Origin: Planctomycetota bacterium
GTDB taxonomy: Bacteria; Planctomycetota; PUPC01; JACPCR01
Reading direction: 5' to 3'
Length of the DNA: 16,552 bases
Assembly: GCA_030740295.1 (NCBI GenBank)
Contig: JASLXP010000521.1
Span: 1-16,552, forward strand
The position numbers and the translations under genes were made by a program. The notes under the pieces were generated by a model that was given only the letters and a program-made list of their open reading frames with translations, had not been told where the DNA came from and made no database searches. The stretch's first letter is position 1; each line of letters begins with the position of its first letter. This document shows, in pieces, positions 6,679 through 14,843 of this stretch.

Positions 6679-8532
6679 CTATTTGAAGGTCACAGTGCCG
6701 AAGTACGAGGGCACATGGAAGTTCGCGTAAGGGAGGGACCAGGCTGTGAGCTGCGGCTGCGGCTGCGGCTGCTCCTCGCCCTTTGCCTGCCGGTTACGGC
6801 AGATATTGAATCCCCAATTCTCACCCGGTTTCGGTGCCGGTACTTCCAGGGTTGCGAATGGAATGGCGAACTCCACCACAAAGGCCTCGCCACCCACGTT
6901 CACGGCCGACTTCCAGGCGCCGTTCCACTTCAGGTCGCCATATGGGCCGTGGGCAGGCCCGCCAATGGCGTCGTACTGGATGTTCTTCAGGTTGGCGGAG
7001 AATTGGTGATAGGTCTTGCGGTCGAAGGTCGCATCGACGAAGACCTCAATGCCATCATCCTGCCAGGTCTGGCCGTCGCGCTCCCGGACTTTTGCCGTGA
7101 TGGCCTCGGGCGACTCCTCGGCCGCCGTCACGCCGACGTACAGGGCCTTGTCATCATAGGCCACCACGAAACGGGTGTCCTGATTGGCTGATCCCTTGCC
7201 CCGGTACTCCACGAACCCGGCCGTAGTAGCCCTGGCCTTGCCATACTCACCGGCGGTGATCCTGCCGTCCCCGACGGGCGGACGTGAAATCCGGGCGGCC
7301 GTGGTCGTGCGTCTGAGCAGCGGCTGCAGCTTGCGGGCAACCTTGAGGGGTTTCTCGCCGGGTATGCTTAGCTCGGCCTCGATCACAGGAACCGGCACGA
7401 GATTGGCGCGGTCGAATACTGCGGTGGCTTGCAGCAGCGCCTTCCCTTTAGCCGGAATCCTGATTTCACCGGTTGCGGGCGTGAGCTGCCATTTCGTGTC
7501 CTTGTTGACCCATTCATAGGTGACCCGCAGTTCCTCGTCCGTGGGGTTCTTGAGGGTGTTTTTGATGACCACCTTGTTGCCTTTTTCGGGCAAGTCAAAA
7601 CCAGCCAGGGCGACGACTCCGGGGAGGCGCCCGTAAGCCATGATCCGCTCGTGGTCCACGATGGAATCCCCATACAAGCGCCCGTCGGATGCGACAACGA
7701 CACTGCTGACCAGTTTGCCGACCACCGTTGTCACCATGAAATGATGAAAACTGCCGTGCGCGATGCCACGTCCTTTTCGAGCCGATACGCCGCCGCCGCC
7801 GCCACCCGTCACGTAGTACTGGATGCCGTCGTGTTTGCCGTAGTTGATGAAGTTGTGGAAGTGACCGGCGTAAACGGCACGGACCTTGTACTGGGCCAGC
7901 ACCGGGTGCACTTCCTTGTCCCAGTCATTGTCTTTGACGCTGCGGATACGGAGACTGGGCCACAGCGGCCTGTGCAGGAAGACGAAGGTGTGCGCCGCGT
8001 CCTGGTGCTTTTCAAGATCCTGCTTAAGCCAGTCCAACTGAGCGCCGGTAATCCGGCCCGGATTGCCTTCAACGTATTCTTCGGAGTTGAGCACGATGAA
8101 GTGACCTTTCCTCCCATCGCCCGCCTTGTAACTGAAGGAACGGTAGGCGGGGCCATAGCGTTTCGTGTAGGCCGCGTAGCTTGGCAGATCCCAGATGTCG
8201 TGGTTCCCGGCCACGGGGTGAAAGAGGGCCTTGATCTTGCGGGTCACCCGGTCGAATTCGTCCCATTCCGCTTTGAGCAGCTTGGGGTCATTGATGGGGC
8301 CGCAGATCATGTCGCCGAGGTTCACCACCAGTACCGGTTGCGGCTGCAGCCGGTTGATCTGGTAGATGTTGTCACGGAAGGCTTGGGTCTGCACCGTGGG
8401 CTTGTCTGATTTGGAGTCGCCGAGCACCACAAACGAGTAGGCGTCTTCGGTTCCCACTGTCGGCTGCGGCAGCTCCGCACAAACGGCAACCGGGGCGACT
8501 AGGACGACGAGGGCAACGAGCTGGATCTTCAT
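6679..8532 (-). CDS. Secreted calcineurin-like metallophosphoesterase with C-terminal CBM9-like domain
   Basis: The product is 617 aa. ATG 8532 is preceded by AGGGAGAAG at about 4 nt spacing. Residues 1-19 are a signal peptide (MKIQLVALVVLVAPVAVCA). Residues ~32-275 carry metallophosphoesterase motifs: D39 in LGDSKSD, NLGD (71-74), GNHD (109-112), H187 in FLHRP and GHFHN (223-227). Motif I normally reads DxH; here the His position is Lys. A beta-rich linker (~305-405) leads to a CBM9/DOMON-like domain (~413-617) with WQDDGIEVFVD (490-500) and PKPGENWGFNICR (568-579). It likely hydrolyses a phosphoester outside the cytoplasm or at the cell surface while held on a glycan, but the substrate is unknown. 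The QPQPQPQ run (588-594) comes from a GCTGCG microsatellite. A decayed copy of its 5' end lies at 12703-12820. Confidence 0.85.
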   Translation of the reverse strand: MKIQLVALVVLVAPVAVCAELPQPTVGTEDAYSFVVLGDSKSDKPTVQTQAFRDNIYQINRLQPQPVLVVNLGDMICGPINDPKLLKAEWDEFDRVTRKIKALFHPVAGNHDIWDLPSYAAYTKRYGPAYRSFSYKAGDGRKGHFIVLNSEEYVEGNPGRITGAQLDWLKQDLEKHQDAAHTFVFLHRPLWPSLRIRSVKDNDWDKEVHPVLAQYKVRAVYAGHFHNFINYGKHDGIQYYVTGGGGGGVSARKGRGIAHGSFHHFMVTTVVGKLVSSVVVASDGRLYGDSIVDHERIMAYGRLPGVVALAGFDLPEKGNKVVIKNTLKNPTDEELRVTYEWVNKDTKWQLTPATGEIRIPAKGKALLQATAVFDRANLVPVPVIEAELSIPGEKPLKVARKLQPLLRRTTTAARISRPPVGDGRITAGEYGKARATTAGFVEYRGKGSANQDTRFVVAYDDKALYVGVTAAEESPEAITAKVRERDGQTWQDDGIEVFVDATFDRKTYHQFSANLKNIQYDAIGGPAHGPYGDLKWNGAWKSAVNVGGEAFVVEFAIPFATLEVPAPKPGENWGFNICRNRQAKGEEQPQPQPQLTAWSLPYANFHVPSYFGTVTFK

Positions 8533-8606
8533 GGACTTCTCCCTATCCGGGATTTGGTGCTTCCGTCATCATCTGTTGTTGACTTGTCCGTAAGTTTCTT
8601 CACCTC
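8491..8606 (-). repeat. 5' end and leader of the metallophosphoesterase gene, duplicated at 12703-12820
   Basis: The first 14 codons plus ~75 bp upstream of ATG 8532 match 12703-12820 in the same orientation, with a few substitutions and small indels. The shared part includes the ribosome binding site and the leader motif ttacggacaagtcaacaac (read on minus). Similarity stops at both ends of this stretch. Confidence 0.8.
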
Positions 8607-8866
8607 AATTCAGAAAGGAAGATCTCAGGGCGCACCCGGAGTGGCTGCAGAAGGAGCATCTTCGCTACTAACAAGACACTCAACAAGAAGATAACTTCAC
8701 ATTTTGCAGTGACTGAATCTTCGGTTGGCGCGTGGCGATGTTCTCGGTGAGCAGGCACAAACCAGCTCAGGCGGCCCAGCAGTGCGCGAGCTTTCTTCAG
8801 CCGATCACATCGGCGGCGATGGCCCAGACTGCCTGTCTCGCACAGGGCACGCGCACGACCTTGTGA
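8533..8866. other. Non-coding gap between the two minus-strand genes
   Basis: This is 334 bases. The part next to 8532 is the duplicated leader. A small 6-bp hairpin (GCCGAT 8800-8805 with ATCGGC 8809-8814) lies nearer the end of the upstream gene but has no T tract. No ORF with gene-like content is seen. The gap suggests that the two minus-strand genes have separate promoters. Confidence 0.5.
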
Positions 8867-9826
8867 TTATCTTCCTTCAGCACAGACGATCCGCGTTGTG
8901 GGGGTAGCGCCCGCCGCGGTAAAGAGGTACAGCTTGCCGTCCTCTTCGATGAGAAATGGATCGGCGACGCGGCCTTTGGGTAATTGAGTCAAGCATTTCT
9001 GGTCAACCAGAAGCTGGGGTTGCCCGGCCTGGGTCAGCTCAATATTCACTGGAGATGCGTAAATGGGCGTATACAGTTCGTCCCCGTGTGTGTGGCCAGG
9101 GGAGGCAAAGTCGACGTGGTAAGCCATGAACCATTGGCCACGCCATTCGATCAGGCACGGCGACCAGGTGTAGGTGCTTCCCGGGACATCGGCAGGTGTA
9201 ATCAATGGTTTCGGGTCGATCGTCCAGTGGCGGGCATCGTGGGATCTGGCGATGTAGAGACCATGCCGACTCGGGTGGTACTGAACGATCGTCTGAACAT
9301 ACCGGCACGTCTGGGAAATCTCATGTCGGTAGACTCGGTTGTACGAAATCGATTCGGATGGCGGCAGATCATCGACGGTCAGGGACACACCCTCGTATGT
9401 CCAATCAATGCCATTCTTTGAAGATGCATACCGCGTGGTCGTGTTTTCGCCGTGGAAGAAGCAGAAGAATTGAGCTTCTTCTTCAATCCAAAGTACATGG
9501 GGACTGGAGACGTGACTCACGCGGTAGTGCGGCGGCCAGTCTCTGGGAATGATGGGATTCCTGTTGTACTCGGTCCACGGTCCGGTCAACGCCGGGGCCG
9601 TCGCGACGCATATGTCTGCCGGTGGACCGTGAGGGGCGTAGAACACGTAGTACCGATCAATGGGATTACGGATATGTTTCGCAACGTCAACCACGCATGG
9701 GAAAATCACTTCACCGGTGGGGTTGTACGAGCAGTCGGCGATATCGATGACGACATTGGCCGTATCAAACGAAGGCAGCCCCACCCGATCAGGCCGTCCG
9801 GCGTGGTCTGGGGTATCGTCATTCAC
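8867..9826 (-). CDS. Putative glycosidase-like five-bladed beta-propeller protein (GH43/GH32-like fold)
   Basis: GTG 9826 is preferred (319 aa) because AAAGGA lies 7-8 nt before it; GTG 9868 would add 14 residues and has no ribosome binding site. Repeated blade-like segments follow the pattern of this glycosidase fold: YYVFYAPHG (59-67), ICVATAPALTGPW (72-84), SSPHVLWIEEEAQFFCFFHG (107-126), WSPCLIEWRGQWFMAYHVDF (221-240) and RVADPFLIEEDGKLYLFTAAG (286-306). Acidic residues in the DC (31-32), EW and DP motifs are possible active-site positions, but no family signature fixes the reaction. There is no signal peptide, so the protein is cytoplasmic as called, unlike its secreted neighbours. It may act on oligosaccharides after import. 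It is transcribed away from the DUF4838 gene across a 248-bp divergent gap. Confidence 0.75.
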   Translation of the reverse strand: MNDDTPDHAGRPDRVGLPSFDTANVVIDIADCSYNPTGEVIFPCVVDVAKHIRNPIDRYYVFYAPHGPPADICVATAPALTGPWTEYNRNPIIPRDWPPHYRVSHVSSPHVLWIEEEAQFFCFFHGENTTTRYASSKNGIDWTYEGVSLTVDDLPPSESISYNRVYRHEISQTCRYVQTIVQYHPSRHGLYIARSHDARHWTIDPKPLITPADVPGSTYTWSPCLIEWRGQWFMAYHVDFASPGHTHGDELYTPIYASPVNIELTQAGQPQLLVDQKCLTQLPKGRVADPFLIEEDGKLYLFTAAGATPTTRIVCAEGR

Positions 9827-9970
9827 GGGCGAGTCCTTTGTGCATGATGTTATTGACGGGTTGCCCACGAAATCGGTCGGTTATCTGTGCAACTTACCTT
9901 TGGAGAACGCTAACCATTCAACGGGGGGCGTTCAAAAGTGTTAGGTGGCGGTACGAAGACGGAGTTTGAG

Positions 9971-9993
9971 CACGGGTTAGAAAGCTACCCGTG
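9971..9993 (+). promoter_or_regulatory. Stem-loop in the divergent promoter region
   Basis: CACGGGT (9971-9977) pairs perfectly with ACCCGTG (9987-9993) around a 9-nt loop, 81 bp before the DUF4838 start. A second, looser inverted pair, GAACGC (9905-9910) with GCGTTC (9928-9933), lies upstream. Either could be an operator or a leader hairpin. There is no direct evidence of function. Confidence 0.3.
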
Positions 9994-10074
9994 GCACAGG
10001 AATGCCTTGCGGTCTTTACCTGGATAGGGTCCAATCGGAGATATAGTTCCTTTTCGGGTGGGAGAATATTTAGC

Positions 10075-12417
10075 ATGAAGATGATCGTTTGCTTGTCAGT
10101 ACTTTACCTGGCCGGAAGCACGTTTGGCCAGGCGGATGAGCTGACTTTAGCCGAGCACGGGAAGAGCGATTACGTCATTGTCACGAATGATGATGTAACC
10201 GAATTGGGAAAGCTGGCCGTAGCAGAATTCAGAACACATTTTGAGAAGGGAACAGGCGTAAAGCTGGGCGTTGCAAAGGAAGGTACGAAACGAATTATCA
10301 TCGGGCTGACAGATGAAGTGGAAGAGATGCTCGACGAAGAAATCCTGCAGGACCAGGAAGCCATCATTAGAACGAACGGTAACGACCTGATCCTTGTCGG
10401 CGGGGGTAAGTACGGAACCATCTATGCGGTTTATAGTTTTCTTGAGAGATATCTTGGCGTCCGATGGTTTTCCATGCATGCGAACGGAACGTTGATTCCA
10501 CGGCATCAGAAACTCGTGGTGGCAAACATAGACGACAAGATCGCGCAGGTTTTTCAGTACCGCATGGAAAGAGACAATACCTTTGAGTGTTCCGGGAATG
10601 AGATCTTCTTTTTTCGGAATCGAGTGAATCTGCGCGAGGGGAGGCAGCGTCCTGACCTGTCCTCATTGAAGCTCAGGGGGCCACAATGTCACACCTTGTT
10701 TTCCTATATTGGGCCTGAGAAGGACTATTTCCCCCCGGTCTTTGACTTTGACTGGGAGAGCGACGAGGAGGAAAACCGGGTCTATTTTGCGGAACATTCC
10801 GACTACTTCTCATTGAATAGTCAAGGAAAGCGCAACAAGCGCATGCAGCTCTGTTTCAGTAATCCTGAATTGAGAAAAGAACTGACTCGCAGGCTTGAAC
10901 TGCAGGTCAACCGGCATGGCAATACAGGAGTCTTCAATATCTCAGCGCAGGATTGGCCCGGAGTCTTTTGTCATTGTGATGGATGTGACGCTCTCACGAA
11001 GAAATACAACTGCACGGGCGGGCCCATGTTCGATTACTTGATCGAGGTGGGAAATGCCTTGAAGGACAAATATCCGGACGTCTATGTTTCCACACTGGCG
11101 TATCGGAAAGGCCAGTCTGAATCCCCCCCGGAACATGTCGAAAAGCTTCCAGACAATATCGTCGTCATTTTTGCACCGGTGGACGACGATGTGACCAAGA
11201 CGTTGGATCACTCGAACAACAGGGATACCTATAGGAACCTCCAGAAATGGACCGCGATGTCACACCAGGTGTGGGTGTGGTATTACGTGTGGTACGGGGG
11301 GACAGCAGGGATTGTTGACCGTGTAGCGAAAGACATCCGATTGCTGCAGCAGGCTGGTGTATCCGGAACCTTCTTCCAGCATGTGGAAAGACCATACGGC
11401 CTGCATTTCAGCGATCTATTGACCTACATGTGCCTCAAGCAATACCAAAGCCCGGAAGGCGATCCGCGTGCGCACATGCAGGAATTCTGCAACTTCTATT
11501 ATGGAGAGGCCGCCCCGGAGATTATCGCATGGCTGGATGAACTGGAACAGCACAGGAAGGGCTTGAGGAAAAAGCTGATCGTCGGCGCGAGCGCATTCGA
11601 TTGGGGATATTTCACGCCGGAGAACATCGTCAAGACGGAGCGGATGTTCGAGAAGCTCGAAGCCAGAACCCTGGAGAGCCCCGTTATCCATGGAAATATT
11701 AGAACGCTTCGTATCGGAACGGATTGCGCCCTGCTGGAGAACTTCCCTTCTGTCAGGATGAAATATCCCGACTATGCGGGTAAATCAAAAGACGTCTATC
11801 AGAGAGTAGAAGAGAACTTCTATGATACCCTGGCACGTCGCCGGGCAGGGACGCGGCGCGGCAGCAAGCCCCAGTACCTGAAACGTGACTGCAAGCCTTT
11901 CCTGAACCGCCTCAGTGACAGCATGACGATTGCGGAATTGGACCCGCCGCCTATCCCGAAGGAGTTTGCAGATCGCGGGGATCGAAGATTCATCCGAATG
12001 ATTCCCAAGTCAGGAAAGATAAAAAGAGAAATGAAGGATGCCGCGTATGGTTTTGCCTATGGACGACCCGTATCCGAGCCCGAGAAGAAATTCCCGTTTG
12101 GGGTATACAGTTTCGATGACCCGAAGCATCCGAAAAGACGAAGCGATGTCAGACTGGCTAAGGGGGATCTGAAGTTAGACGGATTCCATTTTTACAGCGC
12201 TGGAACGGTTCAACTCTCCGGTCACTGCATTGTGTGGGCAACACCATCCTGGTACCTCAACTGCCACCCTGGACGATATTTTGATGCAGCCGATCCTGAA
12301 AAGGAATGGGATATTTACGTGTCTCTTAAATTCGTAGGGCCGAGCTATGAACTGCCGGCCGAAGATGGTAAGGATGCTGTGTTTATGGATCAGGTGATTC
12401 TCGTGGAACATAAATAG
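10075..12417 (+). CDS. Secreted DUF4838-type protein (glycoside-hydrolase-like)
   Basis: ATG 10075 (780 aa) was chosen over the upstream start at 9991 because GGAGAA (10061-10066) precedes it and the protein then opens with a signal peptide (MKMIVCLSVLYLAGSTFGQA). The N-terminal ~25-140 region has the GH20/GH67-like accessory fold, with YGTIYAVYSFLERYLGVRWF at 113-132. The core has the DUF4838 signature ISAQDWPGVFCHCDGCDAL, with D293 and cysteines 299, 301 and 304, then GGPMFDYLIEVGNALKDKYPDVYVSTLAY. These proteins are regarded as TIM-barrel glycosidase-like; no substrate is established for this one. The C-terminal ~200 residues (after LDPPPIPKEF) form a beta-rich module that I do not recognise. 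The context of a lyase and other glycan-linked genes supports a role in polysaccharide use. Confidence 0.85.
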   Translation: MKMIVCLSVLYLAGSTFGQADELTLAEHGKSDYVIVTNDDVTELGKLAVAEFRTHFEKGTGVKLGVAKEGTKRIIIGLTDEVEEMLDEEILQDQEAIIRTNGNDLILVGGGKYGTIYAVYSFLERYLGVRWFSMHANGTLIPRHQKLVVANIDDKIAQVFQYRMERDNTFECSGNEIFFFRNRVNLREGRQRPDLSSLKLRGPQCHTLFSYIGPEKDYFPPVFDFDWESDEEENRVYFAEHSDYFSLNSQGKRNKRMQLCFSNPELRKELTRRLELQVNRHGNTGVFNISAQDWPGVFCHCDGCDALTKKYNCTGGPMFDYLIEVGNALKDKYPDVYVSTLAYRKGQSESPPEHVEKLPDNIVVIFAPVDDDVTKTLDHSNNRDTYRNLQKWTAMSHQVWVWYYVWYGGTAGIVDRVAKDIRLLQQAGVSGTFFQHVERPYGLHFSDLLTYMCLKQYQSPEGDPRAHMQEFCNFYYGEAAPEIIAWLDELEQHRKGLRKKLIVGASAFDWGYFTPENIVKTERMFEKLEARTLESPVIHGNIRTLRIGTDCALLENFPSVRMKYPDYAGKSKDVYQRVEENFYDTLARRRAGTRRGSKPQYLKRDCKPFLNRLSDSMTIAELDPPPIPKEFADRGDRRFIRMIPKSGKIKREMKDAAYGFAYGRPVSEPEKKFPFGVYSFDDPKHPKRRSDVRLAKGDLKLDGFHFYSAGTVQLSGHCIVWATPSWYLNCHPGRYFDAADPEKEWDIYVSLKFVGPSYELPAEDGKDAVFMDQVILVEHK

Positions 12418-12425
12418 TTCCTGAT

Positions 12426-12464
12426 GCGGATTGGCGTCACTGCGTAGCGTGGATGCCAATCTGC
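12426..12464 (+). terminator. Stem-loop just after the DUF4838 gene
   Basis: GCGGATTGGCGTCAC (12426-12440) pairs imperfectly with GTGGATGCCAATCTGC (12449-12464), with an 8-nt loop, starting 9 nt after the stop codon. The position fits a transcription terminator or a 3'-end protecting hairpin. No T tract follows, so it may not act as an intrinsic terminator. Confidence 0.4.
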
Positions 12465-13070
12465 GCTGAAACAGTCGCTGGCGCCCATCTGACACCGAAT
12501 CGACAATCCGGCCTACCATAGAACAGCAATCCGTAACAGGAACTGATTAGCGTTGCGCCTCCCGAGTTCTCGGAAACATAAACATGGTGAGGTTTGCTGT
12601 CCGCCGGAAGGCGCCGCCCCAAGAATAGGAACTAGCCGCCCTGCACCAAGTTCCCATTAATCTCCCTTGCCGGGGCGATGGGCCAATTGATCCAGCCGTT
12701 AACGGAGCGACGAGGACGACGAGAGCAACGAGCTGGATCTTCATGGACTTCTCCCTATCCGGGATTTTGGTGATTGCCGTCATCAACTGTTGTTGACTTG
12801 TCCGTAATTTTCTTTTCCTCTCCCGCATAAGCCAGCTTAAAAGTGATCGCAAAGAGCCGTCGAGAGATTATGCCCCTGAAAAACTCATTTCTCAGCGGTT
12901 CGTGCACGACGGACACTCCACACTATCGAGTTCATGGGCAACCCTTCGAGAAATCCTGAGGAAGTTCGAGAACCGGTAATAGTCTGACCCCATTGGGGAT
13001 CTTCCCAGCCGGCAAAGTAAGGGCATCCAATGACATTGTGAAACATGAGAATTCCACGTAAAAAAGTGAA
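12465..13070. other. Non-coding region with decayed gene fragments
   Basis: This is about 600 bases without an intact gene. It holds the orphan copy of the metallophosphoesterase 5' end (12703-12820). On the minus strand below it, several short frames (e.g. 12437-12622) read as protein-like patches broken by stops, consistent with gene debris. The last 250 bases have nothing I recognise except a short CCCC-ATT-GGGG palindrome near 12988-12998. Confidence 0.5.
12547..12744 (-). pseudogene. Orphan duplicated 5' end (signal peptide) of the metallophosphoesterase gene
   Basis: From ATG 12744 the minus strand reads MKIQLVALVVLVAPL, the same signal peptide as the gene starting at 8532, with the same ribosome binding site and leader. 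After residue ~15 all similarity ends; the frame runs to a stop at 12547 (65 aa) in composition that does not look like a folded protein. The duplicated DNA spans 12703-12820. It is either a remnant of a second full gene that decayed or a partial duplication. A secreted 65-aa peptide is possible but unlikely. Confidence 0.6.
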
Positions 13071-14843
13071 TTGCGCTCCCCCACTCTCCCATACTCCAAC
13101 ACTCCATTGTTCCTCCTCTTCCTCCTCCTCACCCCCTCAGCCGCAGAGCCCACGCCGCGCGCCTTCACCACCGGCCGTCTCGCCATCACCCTCGGCGACA
13201 ACGCGCTCCCGGCCCAAATTTACATCCATCCCACAGGCGATGACCTGCCTCTCGAACTCCGCACTAGAAAAAAATCCGCACCACTTACGGATGCCCAGCT
13301 CGTCCCAATCGGCCGCGGCCCCCAGCTTGCAGCCCCCATGCGGCTCGAAGCCATCATCAAGGGGAAAAAGATAGAGCTGAAATCGACAGCCCCCGCGCCC
13401 ATCGAGACCTCCAAGAATAATTTCTACTCCCGCGCCACCCTCACCGGCGGCGGCGTCACCGCCAAGATAGATGTCGCTTACACGCCCGGCGGCCGCATCA
13501 TTCCCAAGCTCGCTTACAGCGGCGGCGAGGTCGATTCACTCTCGCTCATCATGCAGCTCCAGGGCATCACCGATACCGTCGTCCAGGGCCAGGCCCCATT
13601 CGCAGGCACTGATTACACCCTCTCGGATGACGAAGGCATCCTTTGGGGCAACGCTCGCCCGCAGACGAGTCAAGCGAAGCGAGACGAATCGCCCCTCACC
13701 CGCGGTATTCCAGGCGTACTCAATCATCTCTTCTTTGGCAGCGGTGACCGAGGTTTTACGTTCCTCTCGAAATCAGCCGACGGCTGGACAGTCACCCCCG
13801 TCGCCCCGGTCATCACTCTCTCTCGCGATAAGGTTGGCAACGTCACTTTCCGCGCACAGCTCGTCAACCACCCCACCAAACTCGCTGGCGAAAAGACCGC
13901 CTCATTTACGCTGCTCGTCCATCCCACAAAGTCATCCGCGCCCGATCGCCGCAAAGCGTCCTGGCTGACCTGGCCCTACAAGAAGTCCACGCCCGCAGAC
14001 CGCGCCACCGAGCAGGAGTGGGTCGTCGAATCCATCCTCCTCCAGGCCAATGCCGGTGGCGATGCCAAGTCCGCCGAGGCCACCCTTGCCGATACCTACC
14101 CACTCTCACTCTTCCGTTATCTCGCCGGCACACACACAGGCCTGCCGGTACGCCTCATCACCAATTCGCGCAGCCTCTCCACTCCGGGCCGCGTGCCCGC
14201 TCTCGATCGCATGGCTATCGGCCGCGCCTTGCTCCACGACATCGGATTCGATCCCAAGGGTGCCGTCCACCTCGCATCTCTGGGTCGGCTCGTCAGCGGA
14301 CTCGCGGAATTTGGCTACTTCGAGTCAGACAACAAGACCGAATTCATTCCTTACTGGCGCAGCGGCGAAGTCATCCGCTACGGAGAAACATTCGATGCCA
14401 ACGACGCCTTCGAGACCACAACCACCGACCCCATGGAACGCGTCCATGTCTCCGTCTGGCGCCGACCCGGCAAAGCTCTCATCCTGATCGTCAACGAAGG
14501 CACCAGGCCGGTCCGCGAGCAACTCTACGTCCCCGGCGCTAAACGTCTTTTCGGCGGCAAGAATCGCATCCAGCGCGGGGACATCGTCGACCTCTGGGAT
14601 ATGTCCCTCATTCCCGAAGACAGCGACTGGTCATACAAGAAGGTTCGTAACGAGAAGATTGGTACCACCGAGAAGGGCGCGCCAAAGCGTGGTAAAAATG
14701 TCTCTCCGCCCCCCTTCCTCATGGACGCCGAAGACAAAGGCGGCGTTGCCCAGTCTGTCGCCGTCAAAGGCCAGGAGGTCTACCTCCGTGTTTTCGTCCC
14801 TGCCCGCGGCCTCAGGCTATTGGTAGGAGGGAATCTGAAATGA
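13071..14843 (+). CDS. Secreted protein of DUF6067/GH123-like type, function unknown
   Basis: The product is 590 aa with a TTG start at 13071, just after an in-frame stop at 13059; TTG 13107 is the alternative. No ribosome binding site is visible at either. Residues 1-25 are a signal peptide (MRSPTLPYSNTPLFLLFLLLTPSAAE). The N-terminal half is beta-rich (NNFYSRATLTGGG, HLFFGSGDRGFTFLSKSADGWT, VTFRAQLVNHPTKL), like the beta-sandwich that precedes the barrel in DUF6067/GH123-type proteins. The C-terminal part has TEFIPYWRSGEVIRYG (423-438) and VHVSVWRRPGKALILIVNEG (458-477), which recalls the C-terminal sandwich of the same group. The segment between ~300 and ~420 looks short for a complete barrel, so the catalytic part may be reduced. 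Its TGA overlaps the ATG of the next gene (ATGA), implying coupled translation. Confidence 0.65.
   Translation: MRSPTLPYSNTPLFLLFLLLTPSAAEPTPRAFTTGRLAITLGDNALPAQIYIHPTGDDLPLELRTRKKSAPLTDAQLVPIGRGPQLAAPMRLEAIIKGKKIELKSTAPAPIETSKNNFYSRATLTGGGVTAKIDVAYTPGGRIIPKLAYSGGEVDSLSLIMQLQGITDTVVQGQAPFAGTDYTLSDDEGILWGNARPQTSQAKRDESPLTRGIPGVLNHLFFGSGDRGFTFLSKSADGWTVTPVAPVITLSRDKVGNVTFRAQLVNHPTKLAGEKTASFTLLVHPTKSSAPDRRKASWLTWPYKKSTPADRATEQEWVVESILLQANAGGDAKSAEATLADTYPLSLFRYLAGTHTGLPVRLITNSRSLSTPGRVPALDRMAIGRALLHDIGFDPKGAVHLASLGRLVSGLAEFGYFESDNKTEFIPYWRSGEVIRYGETFDANDAFETTTTDPMERVHVSVWRRPGKALILIVNEGTRPVREQLYVPGAKRLFGGKNRIQRGDIVDLWDMSLIPEDSDWSYKKVRNEKIGTTEKGAPKRGKNVSPPPFLMDAEDKGGVAQSVAVKGQEVYLRVFVPARGLRLLVGGNLK

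Noticed and set aside
7429..8409. 326-aa plus-strand ORF
   Set aside because: It lies antisense within the metallophosphoesterase gene, whose motifs and signal peptide are clear. The antisense protein shows no recognisable domain.
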